Below are positions 1 through 8,951 of a DNA stretch of 64,000 bases, piece after piece; the first letter of the stretch is position 1, and each line of letters starts with the position of its first letter. The translations under genes were made by a program, and so were the position numbers. Source of the DNA: Bacillota bacterium (GTDB lineage Bacteria > Bacillota > Clostridia > Oscillospirales > Ruminococcaceae); contig JAEWRN010000004.1 of assembly GCA_023460035.1 (NCBI GenBank), positions 118,236-182,235 of the forward strand. The letters run 5' to 3'. The notes under the pieces were generated by a model. That model was not told the DNA's origin. It did not search any database and worked only from the letters and a program-made list of their open reading frames with translations.

Positions 1-280
1 GGAAAGCGACAAACCCCGGTATCAGCGTGACCGACCCCAGTACCGCGGCAATCGCCATACCCAAAACACCGGACTGGCTGCCCAGCAGTGCCGAAATGGT
101 GCCGGCGTCCAGCACCGACAGCACCATGCCGACCAACACCAGCAGCGCCAGCAGCTGCGGCAGAATGTTTTCTACCGACCGCCACGCCTTTTGCAACGCC
201 TGCGCAGTTTTGCCCCGGTCTTTAAAAAACGAAAGCAGCAGCGCGCCCCCTGCCGCCCCATAAAGCAGATACGTAAACAA
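1..280 (-). CDS. Permease, N-terminal part (runs off the window)
   Basis: The gene reads leftward from a TTG start at 280-278, preceded by a GGGGGAG ribosome site, and leaves the window after 93 codons. The visible part has a hydrophobic N-terminal helix, a short basic cytoplasmic loop (KDRGKTAQALQKAW), then two hydrophobic segments ending in GSVTLIPGFVAF. That layout matches the short (about 160 residue) Clostridial permeases usually annotated only as 'permease'. The substrate is unknown. It is divergent from the flavin reductase at 530. Family assignment is moderately sure and function is open. Confidence 0.65.
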   Translation of the reverse strand, partial: MFTYLLYGAAGGALLLSFFKDRGKTAQALQKAWRSVENILPQLLALLVLVGMVLSVLDAGTISALLGSQSGVLGMAIAAVLGSVTLIPGFVAF

Positions 281-439
281 GGTTTTCTCCCCCTTTTATC
301 TGTTACCTGCCGCAAATTGCGGGAAACACTGCAATTTTACCACAGCAGCCGACCGCTACACAATGCGCCGGCGTGCGGCTGTTATTTTGTTTCATCAACC
401 CGCACAAACAAGTTTCGTTTTGTTTTCACATTTTTTATA

Positions 440-468
440 TTGACAATTTTTTGTCATGGTGCTACTGT
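440..468 (+). promoter_or_regulatory. Sigma-A promoter with overlapping dyad, upstream of the flavin reductase
   Basis: A perfect -35 TTGACA (440-445), a 17-bp spacer and -10 TACTGT (463-468) lie about 60 bp before the TTG start at 530. The dyad TGACAA-tttt-TTGTCA (441-456) covers the -35 box, so a bound repressor would block polymerase. The TetR regulator encoded just downstream (2602-3216) is the natural candidate. That pairing is inferred. Confidence 0.6.
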
Positions 469-529
469 GTTTTACAGAACGTGTTCGGTGAATTTGTTCT
501 GTCATCTATTTTGAACTGGAGGGACTTTT

Positions 530-2527
530 TTGAAAAATCAGTATTCGATTTTGTTCGAGCCGGTCACCATCGGCAGCTGTACCATCAAAAACCGGTTTGC
601 AATGGCGCCCATGGGGCCGCTTGGCCTGGGCGACGCCGAGGGCGGTTTTAACCAGCGCGGTATCGACTATTATACCGAGCGCGCAAAGGGCGGCACCGGC
701 CTGATCATTACCGGCGTAACCTTTGTGGACAACAAGATAGAGCAGCACGACATGCCCAGCTGCCCCTGTTCGACCTGGGAACCCACCCATTTCATTCGCA
801 CCGCGCGAGAAATGACCGAGCGCATCCACGCATATGACGCTAAAATCTTCCTCCAGCTCTCCGCCGGGTTTGGCCGCGTCACCATCCCCACCAACCTTGG
901 CGAACACCCGCCGGTGGCCCCCTCCGCCATTCCCCACCGCTGGCTGGACAAGACCTGCCGCCCGCTGACCAAAGAAGAAATTCACGAGATTGTTGTGCAG
1001 TTTGGCAAAGGCGCCTTTAACGCGAAACGCGCCGGGTTTGACGGCGTGCAGATCCATGCCGTGCACGAGGGCTACTTGATGGACCAGTTTGCCATCTCGC
1101 TGTTCAATAACCGCACAGACGAATACGGCGGCACACTGGAAAACCGCCTGCGCTTTGCACGTGAGGTTGTCGACGAAATCAAAAAGACCTGCGGCGCCGA
1201 TTTCCCTGTCACGATGCGCTACAGCGTAAAAAGCTTCATCAAAGACTGGCGTGTTGGCGCGCTGCCCGGTGAAGAGTTTGAAGAAAAAGGCAAGGACATT
1301 GCAGAGGGCATTGAAGCGGCAAAGCTGCTGGTTGAATACGGCTATGATGCACTGGATGTCGATGTGGGCTGCTACGACGCCTGGTGGTGGAACCACCCCC
1401 CAATGTATCAGGAAAAGGGCCTGTATATCCCGTATGCCAAAATGGTCAAAGAGGCGGTCAACGTGCCGGTCATCTGTGCCGGCCGTATGGACAACCCGCA
1501 GCTTGCCGCCGACGCCGTGCAAAGCGGTGCCTGCGACATGATCTCACTGGGCCGCCCGCTGCTGGCCGACGCGGACTATGTCAACAAGCTGCACGCCGAC
1601 CACCTTGCATCCATTCGCCCCTGCCTGTCCTGTCAGGAGGGTTGTATGGGCCGCATTCAGCATTATTCGGCGCTGAACTGTGCGGTCAACCCGCAGGCCT
1701 GCCGCGAGCGTGAGGCACGCCTTGTGCCCGCGCTGCACGGCAAAAAGGTGCTGGTACTGGGCGGCGGCGTCGCCGGCTGTGAAGCGGCGCGCGTGTTGGC
1801 CCTGCGCGGCCACCAGCCCGTTGTTTACGAAAAAACCGGCCGCCTTGGCGGCAACCTGATCCCCGGCGGCACCCCGTCGTTTAAAGAGGATGACCACGCC
1901 CTTGCCGCGTGGTACGAGCATGAGCTAAAAGCCCTTGGGGTTGAAGTACACCTCAACACAACTGCCGATGAAGCCACCGTAAAAGCTTCCGGCGCCGATG
2001 TTGTCATCGTCGCCACCGGCTCTAAGCCGAAGGTGTTCCCGCTGGGCAGCGCCCCGGTCTACCCCGCGGCGGACATTTTGCTGGGTAAACAAAAAGCCGG
2101 CGAGCATGTCGCCATCATCGGCGGCGGGCTGGTGGGCTGCGAGACTGCACTTTGGCTGCGCGAAATGGGCAAAACCGTCACCATTGTAGAGGCAATGCCC
2201 AAAATTCTCGCCGTCAACGGGCCGCTTTGCAGCGCCAACAGCGAAATGCTGGAAGCCCTTGTCCCGTTTAAGGGCATCGAAACGGTGGCATCGGCCAAAG
2301 CTACCGATTATGACGGCAAAACCCTGACGGTAGAAACCGCGGCAGGCAGCAAAGCCATTGCCGCTGACACCGTAATTTTGGCCGTGGGCTATGCCAGCGA
2401 AAATGCACTGTACAAAAAGCTGCGTGACACGGGGCTTACCGTACACCTGCTGGGCGACGCGCGGCAGGTGTCGAATATCATGTACGCCATCTGGGATGCA
2501 TACGAAGTCGCCAGCACGCTTGAATAA
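530..2527 (+). CDS. Old-yellow-enzyme family NADH:flavin oxidoreductase (2,4-dienoyl-CoA reductase / enoate reductase type)
   Basis: A 665-residue cytoplasmic flavoenzyme with the three-part layout of 2,4-dienoyl-CoA, enoate and bile-acid reductases. Residues 1-360 form the FMN-binding TIM barrel, with the HEGYLMDQF and EYGGTLENRLRF motifs. Cys365, Cys368, Cys372 and Cys384 fit the single [4Fe-4S] cluster. Residues 405-665 carry an FAD site (GGGVAGCEAA) and an NAD(P)H site (GGGLVGCETA). Electrons should pass NAD(P)H to FAD to Fe-S to FMN to an activated C=C bond. The TTG start at 530 sits 6 bp after GGAGGG. The substrate cannot be told from sequence. A TetR gene follows and probably controls it. 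Confidence 0.92.
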   Translation: MKNQYSILFEPVTIGSCTIKNRFAMAPMGPLGLGDAEGGFNQRGIDYYTERAKGGTGLIITGVTFVDNKIEQHDMPSCPCSTWEPTHFIRTAREMTERIHAYDAKIFLQLSAGFGRVTIPTNLGEHPPVAPSAIPHRWLDKTCRPLTKEEIHEIVVQFGKGAFNAKRAGFDGVQIHAVHEGYLMDQFAISLFNNRTDEYGGTLENRLRFAREVVDEIKKTCGADFPVTMRYSVKSFIKDWRVGALPGEEFEEKGKDIAEGIEAAKLLVEYGYDALDVDVGCYDAWWWNHPPMYQEKGLYIPYAKMVKEAVNVPVICAGRMDNPQLAADAVQSGACDMISLGRPLLADADYVNKLHADHLASIRPCLSCQEGCMGRIQHYSALNCAVNPQACREREARLVPALHGKKVLVLGGGVAGCEAARVLALRGHQPVVYEKTGRLGGNLIPGGTPSFKEDDHALAAWYEHELKALGVEVHLNTTADEATVKASGADVVIVATGSKPKVFPLGSAPVYPAADILLGKQKAGEHVAIIGGGLVGCETALWLREMGKTVTIVEAMPKILAVNGPLCSANSEMLEALVPFKGIETVASAKATDYDGKTLTVETAAGSKAIAADTVILAVGYASENALYKKLRDTGLTVHLLGDARQVSNIMYAIWDAYEVASTLE

Positions 2528-2550
2528 TCTGCTTTTCGACCGGTTTCCCA

Positions 2551-2579
2551 TTGAACCCCAGCCGCAGATTTTGTATAAT
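2551..2579 (+). promoter_or_regulatory. Promoter of the TetR regulator
   Basis: -35 TTGAAC (2551-2556), 17-bp spacer, -10 TATAAT (2574-2579), 22 bp before the ATG at 2602. It lies after the reductase stop codon, so the regulator can be transcribed on its own. It also argues against a start at the in-frame TTG at 2551, which is part of the -35 box. Confidence 0.65.
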
Positions 2580-2601
2580 AGCAGCATCTGGAAAAGGGGG
2601 A

Positions 2602-3216
2602 ATGGCAGTGCCCAAAAATCAGACCAGCCGTGACCGGCAGGCCATCGCCACAAAAGCTAAAATTTACCGGTGCGGGGTACAACTGATCAACCAGTATGGC
2701 TACGAGCACATCACGGTCGCGCAGATCGCCAAAAAATCAGGCGTTTCAATTGGCACCTTCTACCACCACTTTCAGTCTAAATTTGACCTGATGGTTGAAA
2801 TTTATCGTTTGGGCGACGTGTTTTTCAGCGAGCGGGTACCCGCTTTGCTGGCCCAAACCAATAGTTTGCCGGCGCAGGTTGTCGACTATTTTTGCCTGTA
2901 CGCCCAGCTGTCGCTGCAAAACGGCATTGATATGGTGCGCAGCCTTTATGTGCCCACCAACCAGATGTTCATCACCCATGGCCGCGCCATGCAGGGCATG
3001 CTGACCGAACTTCTGCAAACAGGCCAGCAGCAGGGCGAATTTTGTGCCACACTGCCGGCACAGCAGATTACTGAAAAATTGTTTGTCGTAGCGCGCGGGG
3101 TTATTTTTGACTGGTGCCTGCACAACGGTGAAACCGACCTGCTGACCGAAATGCGCGACATCATGCAGCGGCAGGTCGGCACCTATCTTGCAGTGCCTGC
3201 TTCACTGCATACCTAA
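2602..3216 (+). CDS. TetR/AcrR family transcriptional regulator
   Basis: A 204-residue DNA-binding regulator. The N-terminal helix-turn-helix runs over about residues 15-60, with the typical ITVAQIAKKSGVSIGTFYHHF recognition region (21 residues in family alignments, only partly quoted by motif here: ITVAQIAKKSG then GTFYHHF). The rest is an all-helical ligand and dimerisation domain. The start is the ATG after a GGAAAAGGGGG ribosome site, downstream of a good promoter. It follows the flavin reductase on the same strand with 74 bp between them, and probably represses it until the reductase's substrate or a related molecule is present. The ligand is unknown. Confidence 0.88.
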   Translation: MAVPKNQTSRDRQAIATKAKIYRCGVQLINQYGYEHITVAQIAKKSGVSIGTFYHHFQSKFDLMVEIYRLGDVFFSERVPALLAQTNSLPAQVVDYFCLYAQLSLQNGIDMVRSLYVPTNQMFITHGRAMQGMLTELLQTGQQQGEFCATLPAQQITEKLFVVARGVIFDWCLHNGETDLLTEMRDIMQRQVGTYLAVPASLHT

Positions 3217-3280
3217 CGCACAAACAGCCCCGGCAAAAGCCGAAGCTGTTTGTATAACACCTGCAATTGCATCAAACAAC

Positions 3281-3319
3281 AAAAGCCGCCGCCCCTAGCA
3301 TTCAGGGCGGCGGCTTTTT
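3281..3319. terminator. Bidirectional terminator between TetR and the FMN lipoprotein
   Basis: A 14-bp GC-rich inverted repeat (AAAAGCCGCCGCCC / GGGCGGCGGCTTTT) with a 10-nt loop and T-runs on both strands, placed between convergent genes. A weaker hairpin without a T-run (CAAACAGC / GCTGTTTG) is at 3221-3252, just after the TetR stop. Confidence 0.85.
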
Positions 3320-3341
3320 GCTGTGTATTACAGGTTAAAAA

Positions 3342-3692
3342 TCAATACTTTACGCCGGCAGCATCAAAGCAGGCCTGTGCCGCTTTCATAATGGCATCCG
3401 ACGTGATGGTCGCACCCGCAACCGCATCCACCTTCGGGCTGTTTGCGTCCACAATCTCCTGCGCCACCTTCGGGGCACACTCCTGCCCAATGCTCGGGGT
3501 CTCGCCCGAAGCATCCACATCGCACTTTGTCACTGCGCCGTTTTCAAACGTGATGTTCACCGTAACATCGCCGCCCATACCCTTTGCCGCCGCGCTCTGC
3601 TCGCCGGTATACCCGGCCGATGAACCGCCACACGCCGTCAACGCAACTGCCAACACCACCGCAGTCAACACTGCTGCAATTTTCTTTTTCAT
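3342..3692 (-). CDS. FMN-binding domain lipoprotein
   Basis: A 116-residue secreted lipoprotein: basic start, hydrophobic stretch and lipobox LTAC followed by Gly/Ser. The rest is one FMN_bind domain. Its DAVAGATITS segment resembles the flavinylation motif (D-x-x-[ST]-G-A-T), in which the Thr of GAT receives FMN covalently from ApbE. Here the residue before GAT is Ala rather than Ser/Thr. The ATG at 3692 has AGAGG 6 bp upstream, so the ATG at 3698 and longer frames are less likely. It is divergent from the large reductase at 3913, which has the same domain, and may serve as an extracellular electron carrier for it. That role is inferred. Confidence 0.85.
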   Translation of the reverse strand: MKKKIAAVLTAVVLAVALTACGGSSAGYTGEQSAAAKGMGGDVTVNITFENGAVTKCDVDASGETPSIGQECAPKVAQEIVDANSPKVDAVAGATITSDAIMKAAQACFDAAGVKY

Positions 3693-3827
3693 ATCCATCC
3701 TCTTTTCTCTTTTGTTGTCGTTCAGACCAAACGACCATATTGTAGCCAAAAAGAAGCCCTGACACAAGATAAATGTGAATTTTGGCTATCTCTAAAATGG
3801 TGAGACTTTGTCTCGGTATTTTCGTCT

Positions 3828-3855
3828 TTGTTAAATAGTTGTCAAACGCTATAAT
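3828..3855 (+). promoter_or_regulatory. Promoter of the flavin lipoprotein reductase, with nearby dyad
   Basis: -35 TTGTTA (3828-3833), 16-bp spacer, -10 TATAAT (3850-3855). A short dyad GAGAC-ttt-GTCTC (3802-3814) lies just upstream in the 220-bp divergent spacer, where a LysR-type activator could bind. The LysR gene at 6076 is the obvious candidate. Confidence 0.55.
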
Positions 3856-3912
3856 AAAAACTGCTAGCTCGATAAATTTTTAGCAAACCAGAGCAACAGG
3901 AGGAAAAGAGAA

Positions 3913-5916
3913 ATGGATTGGAAAAAAGTAGCAGCTGTTTTGGCTGCGGGCGCCATGTGCCTCAGCCTTGCGGGCTGCGGTGGCGCAGCCAGTAGCGGCT
4001 CTGCCGCCACCGGTGCAAAAACGCCGATGAAAGCCGGCACTTACACGGCAAGCGCAAAGGGCATGAACGCCGACGTTGAGGTAGAGGTCGTTGTCGACGA
4101 AAGCTCGATTGTTTCGGCAAAGGTCACCGCAAACCAGGAAACCCCGGGCATCGGCGGCGACCTGGTGGATGCCAGCGGCAATGTTGTCACCAATGGCGGC
4201 CAGGCACCTGTCTCGCTCATCCCGCAGGAAGTCGTGGACAACCAGACACTCAGCGTCGACGGGGTTGCGGGCGCAACCATCACAAGCTATGCTGTAAAAT
4301 CTGCAATTGAAGACTGCCTTACCCAGGCAGGTGCCAATGCAGACGAATGGAAAACCGAAGCCCCTGCCGGCACTGCCATCGCAGACCAAAGTGCCGATGT
4401 CGTGGTAGTCGGCGGCGGCGGCGCAGGGCTTGCAGCGGCAATTTCCGCGGTGCAAAACGGTGCAAATTCTGTTATTGTCGTGGAGAAGAACGGCGAAGTG
4501 GGCGGCGACACACTGGTGTGCGGCGCAATTTACAACAACCCGGACGCCGCGCTGCAAAGCAAGGTCACGATGAGTGACACGGTAAAGACCACGCTGGAAA
4601 ATGCACTGGCTGAAACCCCGGTAAGCGACGAGCATGCCGCGCTGCAAAGCGAAGTAAAAAGCGAATGGGACCAGTACAAGAGCGAAGGCCGCACCGACCT
4701 GTTTGACAGCAACGAGTGGTTTGCACTGCAAACCTGGATTAACGGCGACAAGGTTGGTAACCTTGACCTTGTAAAAACCCTTTGCTACAATGCGGAGGAC
4801 GGTTACAACTGGATTAAAGACCTTGGCATGACCTTTAATGACGAAATTGGGCAGGGCGCCGGCTCGCTGTGGCAGCGCACCCACACCAGCACCATGGCCA
4901 TGGGCACCGGTTTCATCAGCACCTATGCCAACAACATTGCCCAAAATGACAAAATCACCATTCTCACCTCTACCACCGCCACCGCGCTGGTGCAGGGTAC
5001 TGACGGCAAAGTGACCGGCGTTACCGTGCAGGATGCAAAGGGCAACGAGGCCACTTTGAGCGCCAACGTGGGCGTTGTGCTTGCCACCGGCGGCTTTGCT
5101 GCCAACAGCAAAATGGTGCAGCAGTACAACACCTCCGGCAAATGGGACGATTTGAGCAAAGTGCCGACCACAAACCGTTTCAGCTGCTCGCAGGGCGACG
5201 GCATCACCATGGCAACTGCCGTGGGTGCTTCGCTGACCGATATGGATCAGATTCAGCTGCTGTACCTTGGCAACACGCAGGACGGCACCTTGACCAAATA
5301 CCCGCCGCGTGATGTCAACGGTACTTCACAGGTCATCTTCGTGAACAAAGAGGGCGAGCGCTTCGTGAAGGAAGACGGCCGCCGCGATGATATCTGCAAG
5401 GCTGTTTTGGCACAGACCGACAGCATGTATTACATTGTAGAAAGCGCCGACGGTGCCGACTACAAGGACATCACCGACCCCAACTGGCGTTCGGCTGACG
5501 GCTTTACCTTTGATTATTTGAAAGACAACGGCTATATTCTGGTTGGCGACACGCTGGACGACCTGGCACAGCAGATTGGCTGCGAAGCCGCGACACTGCA
5601 AAAGACCGTCGATACCTTCAACGCCTCTGTTGATTCCGGCAATGACGAATTTGGCCGTACCCTGTTCAGCTGCAAGCTGGAAAACGGCCCCTGGGTCGCC
5701 ACTGCACGGCAGGCCTGCATTCACCACACCATGGGCGGCGTCACCATCGATACCGCCGGCCATGTGCTGGATGAAAGCGGCACCGCCATCCCGGGCCTTG
5801 TTGCCTGCGGCGAAGTCACCGGCGGCATCCACGGCGCAAACCGCCTTGGTGGCAACGCAGTTGTCGACACTGTCGTGTTTGGCAAACTGGCCGGCGAAAC
5901 CGTAATGAAGGGCTAA
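3913..5916 (+). CDS. Extracellular FMN/FAD flavoprotein reductase (fumarate / urocanate reductase family), lipoprotein
   Basis: A 667-residue exported lipoprotein (lipobox LAGC at about residue 22). An FMN_bind domain follows (about 35-145, flavinylation-type motif DGVAGATITS). A FAD_binding_2 domain starts with the dinucleotide fold VVVGGGGAGLAAAIS (about 158) and ends with the GGIHGANRLGGNAV motif near the C-terminus. This is the layout of flavocytochrome-c-like fumarate, urocanate and related reductases of Gram-positive bacteria, which take electrons at the outer membrane face through covalently bound FMN. The acceptor cannot be assigned. ATG at 3913 follows AGGAGG. It ends at a strong terminator. 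An ApbE flavinyltransferase would be needed and is not in this window. Confidence 0.9.
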   Translation: MDWKKVAAVLAAGAMCLSLAGCGGAASSGSAATGAKTPMKAGTYTASAKGMNADVEVEVVVDESSIVSAKVTANQETPGIGGDLVDASGNVVTNGGQAPVSLIPQEVVDNQTLSVDGVAGATITSYAVKSAIEDCLTQAGANADEWKTEAPAGTAIADQSADVVVVGGGGAGLAAAISAVQNGANSVIVVEKNGEVGGDTLVCGAIYNNPDAALQSKVTMSDTVKTTLENALAETPVSDEHAALQSEVKSEWDQYKSEGRTDLFDSNEWFALQTWINGDKVGNLDLVKTLCYNAEDGYNWIKDLGMTFNDEIGQGAGSLWQRTHTSTMAMGTGFISTYANNIAQNDKITILTSTTATALVQGTDGKVTGVTVQDAKGNEATLSANVGVVLATGGFAANSKMVQQYNTSGKWDDLSKVPTTNRFSCSQGDGITMATAVGASLTDMDQIQLLYLGNTQDGTLTKYPPRDVNGTSQVIFVNKEGERFVKEDGRRDDICKAVLAQTDSMYYIVESADGADYKDITDPNWRSADGFTFDYLKDNGYILVGDTLDDLAQQIGCEAATLQKTVDTFNASVDSGNDEFGRTLFSCKLENGPWVATARQACIHHTMGGVTIDTAGHVLDESGTAIPGLVACGEVTGGIHGANRLGGNAVVDTVVFGKLAGETVMKG

Positions 5917-5949
5917 TTGAACTTTAGGGCCATGTGCCCACCCGCAAAA

Positions 5950-5990
5950 AGCGGGAGGAATTTCAAATTGAAATTCCCCCCGCTTTTTTG
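5950..5990 (+). terminator. Terminator after the flavoprotein reductase
   Basis: AGCGGGAGGAATTTC pairs with GAAATTCCCCCCGCT around a short AT loop, followed by six T residues. It lies 34 bp after the reductase stop codon. Confidence 0.88.
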
Positions 5991-6004
5991 TACCATCAGG
6001 CCGC

Positions 6005-6033
6005 TTTACTTGTCGCTTGTTATTCTTTATACT
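6005..6033 (+). promoter_or_regulatory. Promoter of the LysR regulator
   Basis: -35 TTTACT (6005-6010), 17-bp spacer, -10 TATACT (6028-6033), about 43 bp before the ATG at 6076. Confidence 0.5.
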
Positions 6034-6075
6034 AAGTAAGAAGAAAAAAGAGAAAACGAGGAAAGGAGGACTTTT

Positions 6076-6987
6076 ATGGACACCAAGCATCTCATTACCT
6101 TTGTCAACCTTGCTGAAACGCAAAACTATCTGCGCGTTTCTGAAAAACTGCGTTACGCCCCCTCTACTTTGGCAAAGCACATTCAACTGTTAGAGCAGGA
6201 GCTGAACACCAAATTATTCGAGCGTGACGGCAACCACATTGTATTGACGGTAGACGGCAAAAACTACCTGCCCTACGTCAAAACGCTGTTACAGGACTAC
6301 CGCAACCTGCTGGACGCGGTATCCCCTGCCAACTCCATGCAGGGCACGGTCACCATTGGCGGCGGCGAAACGTTGCTGGCCGGCACCTTAAAGCACACCA
6401 TTGTCGATTATGCGCTGCAATACCCCAATATCAAGCTGGCCATCAACATCATCTGCTGCGCGCGCGTACCGGCATCCCTGCGCCGCGGCGATTTAGATAT
6501 TGGCTTTCACTACCTGCAAAAAGACGAATGCCTGCCCGGGTACCAGACATTCCCCCTTGTGCAGGACACCGTTATGCTGGTGGGCCGCCACGACGACCCC
6601 GTGTTACAGGGCGGCACACTGGAGCTTTCGCAGCTGCGCGGCAAAGATTTTTACCTCACTTACGAGGATTGCTGCTTTACCGCCGAGTTTCGCGAGCGGA
6701 TGCAGGAGGCCGGGGTGCGCCCGCGGCACGAAAAGTTTTTTGGCGCCGTCAGCACCAACCTGGACTGCGTGCTGAGCAAGGGCGGCTACACCCTGCTACC
6801 AGAAAGCGCAGCCATGCAAATTCTAAAAGAAAAAGAAGGGTTTGCAGCGGCGTTTCTTTGCGGAAAACCGTTTTACACTTGGGGCCAGATTTTGGTCAAC
6901 AACGACAAGTATCTCACCCGCCCCATGCAAGAGCTAATCCACAAAAGCAAAAACCAAGTCGATGCCATGATGCGGGTCAAATCATAA
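6076..6987 (+). CDS. LysR family transcriptional regulator
   Basis: A 303-residue regulator with an N-terminal winged helix-turn-helix (about residues 1-60; APSTLAKHIQLLEQELNTKL) and a C-terminal periplasmic-binding-protein-like effector domain (about 90-295). The ATG follows an ideal AAAGGAGGA site. It is transcribed after the flavoprotein reductase but from its own promoter behind the reductase's terminator. Position suggests it controls the reductase and perhaps the divergent FMN lipoprotein. The effector is unknown, possibly the reductase's electron acceptor. Confidence 0.9.
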   Translation: MDTKHLITFVNLAETQNYLRVSEKLRYAPSTLAKHIQLLEQELNTKLFERDGNHIVLTVDGKNYLPYVKTLLQDYRNLLDAVSPANSMQGTVTIGGGETLLAGTLKHTIVDYALQYPNIKLAINIICCARVPASLRRGDLDIGFHYLQKDECLPGYQTFPLVQDTVMLVGRHDDPVLQGGTLELSQLRGKDFYLTYEDCCFTAEFRERMQEAGVRPRHEKFFGAVSTNLDCVLSKGGYTLLPESAAMQILKEKEGFAAAFLCGKPFYTWGQILVNNDKYLTRPMQELIHKSKNQVDAMMRVKS

Positions 6988-7063
6988 CAGCAAAACCGTC
7001 TTATTATCTGCTTTGTGGAGTATTATAGCCAACTTCGCTTTACAATACGACCTATAAAAAAGA

Positions 7064-7106
7064 AACGCCGGGAACCCTGCAAAACTGCGGGTTCCCGGCG
7101 TTGTTT
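7064..7106. terminator. Bidirectional terminator between LysR and guaA
   Basis: A perfect 14-bp inverted repeat (AACGCCGGGAACCC / GGGTTCCCGGCGTT) with an 11-nt loop, an A-rich stretch on the left and T-rich on the right. It serves the two convergent genes. Confidence 0.88.
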
Positions 7107-7109
7107 TAT

Positions 7110-8636
7110 TTACTCCCACTCAATGGTCGCGGGGGGCTTCGTGGTCACATCGTAAACAACGCGGTTGACATTGGGCACCTCGTTGACAATGCGGCTGCTG
7201 ATCTTTTCCAGCACCTCATAGGGGATACGCGCCCAGTCACTGGTCATGCCGTCCACACTGGTGACGGCGCGAATTGCCACTGCGTAGCTGTATGTGCGGC
7301 CGTCACCCATCACGCCGACACTGCGGATGTTGGGCAGCACGGTAAAGTACTGCCAAATTTCACGGTCCAGCCCGGCGGCCGCAATCTCTTCGCGCAGAAT
7401 CGCGTCTGATTCCCGCACAATTTCCAGCTTATCCTCGGTCACTTCGCCAAGGCAGCGGATAGCCAGCCCCGGCCCGGGGAACGGCTGCCGGTTGACGACA
7501 TACTCCGGCAGACCCATCTCGCGCCCTGCGGCACGCACTTCGTCTTTAAACAGCAGGCGCAGCGGCTCTAGCAGTTCAAACTGCACATCCTTCGGCAGGC
7601 CGCCCACGTTGTGGTGGCTTTTAATTACCGCGGCATCGCCCGCGCCGCTTTCGATGACATCCGGGTAGATGGTGCCCTGCAACAGGTAATCCATTTTGCC
7701 CAGCTTCGCCGCTTCGGCATCAAACACGCGGATAAACTCTTCGCCGATGATCTTGCGTTTGTGCTCGGGCTCATCGACCCCGGCAAGCTTCGATAAAAAC
7801 AGTTCTTTTGCATTGACGCGGCGAATGTCCATGTCAAACTCTTTGGTCAGGGTTTCCATAACCCGGTCGCCCTCGTCTTTGCGCAGCAGGCCGTGGTCGA
7901 CAAAAATGCAGGTCAGGCGGTCGCCGATGGCCCGGTGCACCAACACCGCCGCCACGGTGGAATCCACCCCGCCGGAAAGTGCGCAAAGCACCCGGCGCTC
8001 GCTGCCGACACGCTGGCGCACCTCTTCTACCGTGCGCTCCACAAACCCGGCGCTTGTCCAGTCGCCGGTGCAGCCGCACACGTCATATAAAAATGCGTGC
8101 AACAGCTGGGCGCCAAACACGGTGTGCTGCACTTCCGGGTGAAACTGCACCCCGTACAGCTTTTTCGCTTCGTTTTCCATTGCTGCCACCGGGCAGGTGT
8201 GGCTGGTCGCCGTCACCTGAAAGCCCGCCGGCACCGTTTCAATCTGGTCGCCGTGGCTCATCCAGCTGACGCCCTCTTTTACCACGCTGCCCATCAGGCC
8301 ACCGGTTGTTTTTAACTCTACACGGCCATATTCACGCGCCACCGGGGGCACAACCTTACCGCCCAGCAGTGTTGCCATTAACTGTGCACCGTAACAAATG
8401 CCCAGCACCGGGATGCCAAGCTGTAGCACTTCGGCATCAATGGTGGGGGCACCCTGCTCGTACACGCTGGCAGGGCCACCGGTAAAGATGATGCCCTTGG
8501 GCTGTGTTTTGCGGATGACGTCGAGCGCGCGGCTATACGGCACAACTTCGCTGTACACATTGTTTTCCCGCACGCGGCGGGCAATCAGCTGGTTGTACTG
8601 GCCGCCAAAATCAACGATAATCACTGTCTCTGGCAT
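7110..8636 (-). CDS. guaA: GMP synthase (glutamine-hydrolysing)
   Basis: Makes GMP from XMP, ATP and glutamine, the last step of guanine nucleotide synthesis. The 508 residues contain a class I glutamine amidotransferase domain (Cys81 in GICYGAQ, then FHPEV), the ATP-pyrophosphatase domain with the PP-loop LSGGVDSTV, and the C-terminal dimerisation domain ending in PPATIEWE. The start is the ATG at 8636 (MPETVIIVDFGGQ). The frame stays open upstream, but those codons are not conserved in the family. It is a single gene between terminators, with a leader of about 110 nt. Confidence 0.97.
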   Translation of the reverse strand: MPETVIIVDFGGQYNQLIARRVRENNVYSEVVPYSRALDVIRKTQPKGIIFTGGPASVYEQGAPTIDAEVLQLGIPVLGICYGAQLMATLLGGKVVPPVAREYGRVELKTTGGLMGSVVKEGVSWMSHGDQIETVPAGFQVTATSHTCPVAAMENEAKKLYGVQFHPEVQHTVFGAQLLHAFLYDVCGCTGDWTSAGFVERTVEEVRQRVGSERRVLCALSGGVDSTVAAVLVHRAIGDRLTCIFVDHGLLRKDEGDRVMETLTKEFDMDIRRVNAKELFLSKLAGVDEPEHKRKIIGEEFIRVFDAEAAKLGKMDYLLQGTIYPDVIESGAGDAAVIKSHHNVGGLPKDVQFELLEPLRLLFKDEVRAAGREMGLPEYVVNRQPFPGPGLAIRCLGEVTEDKLEIVRESDAILREEIAAAGLDREIWQYFTVLPNIRSVGVMGDGRTYSYAVAIRAVTSVDGMTSDWARIPYEVLEKISSRIVNEVPNVNRVVYDVTTKPPATIEWE

Positions 8637-8751
8637 GAATTTGGCTCCATTTCCTATTAAAGTATGTATTATCGGCGGCATTGGGCTGCATGCCCGGCAA
8701 ACCTGCTTTTTATTACTTTGGCCTGCCTGCACGCACAATAATTTGATATTT

Positions 8752-8781
8752 AGTATAGCATAGTTTTAGTAGTACGTACAA
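8752..8781 (-). promoter_or_regulatory. Probable guaA promoter
   Basis: On the minus strand: -35 TTGTAC (8781-8776), 18-bp spacer, -10 TATACT (8757-8752). The leader to the guaA ATG is about 110 nt. No known riboswitch fold is recognisable in it by eye. Confidence 0.5.
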
Positions 8782-8907
8782 ACTTTTTTGCGGTTTTTAG
8801 GGCTTTTCGCTGTTTTTTCGCACAAGCACGCACCCCGCAGTTACAGGCCGCACAACTGTACCGTTTCAGCGGCCAGTTTTATGGTAATTTGCCCCACCTT
8901 GCCGCTA

Positions 8908-8951
8908 AATAAACGGCCTTGCATGCGATTTTGCACACAAGGCCGTTTATT
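8908..8951 (-). terminator. Terminator of the zinc-ribbon membrane protein gene
   Basis: A perfect 14-bp inverted repeat (AATAAACGGCCTTG / CAAGGCCGTTTATT) that overlaps the stop codon of the gene ending at 8950. Confidence 0.7.
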
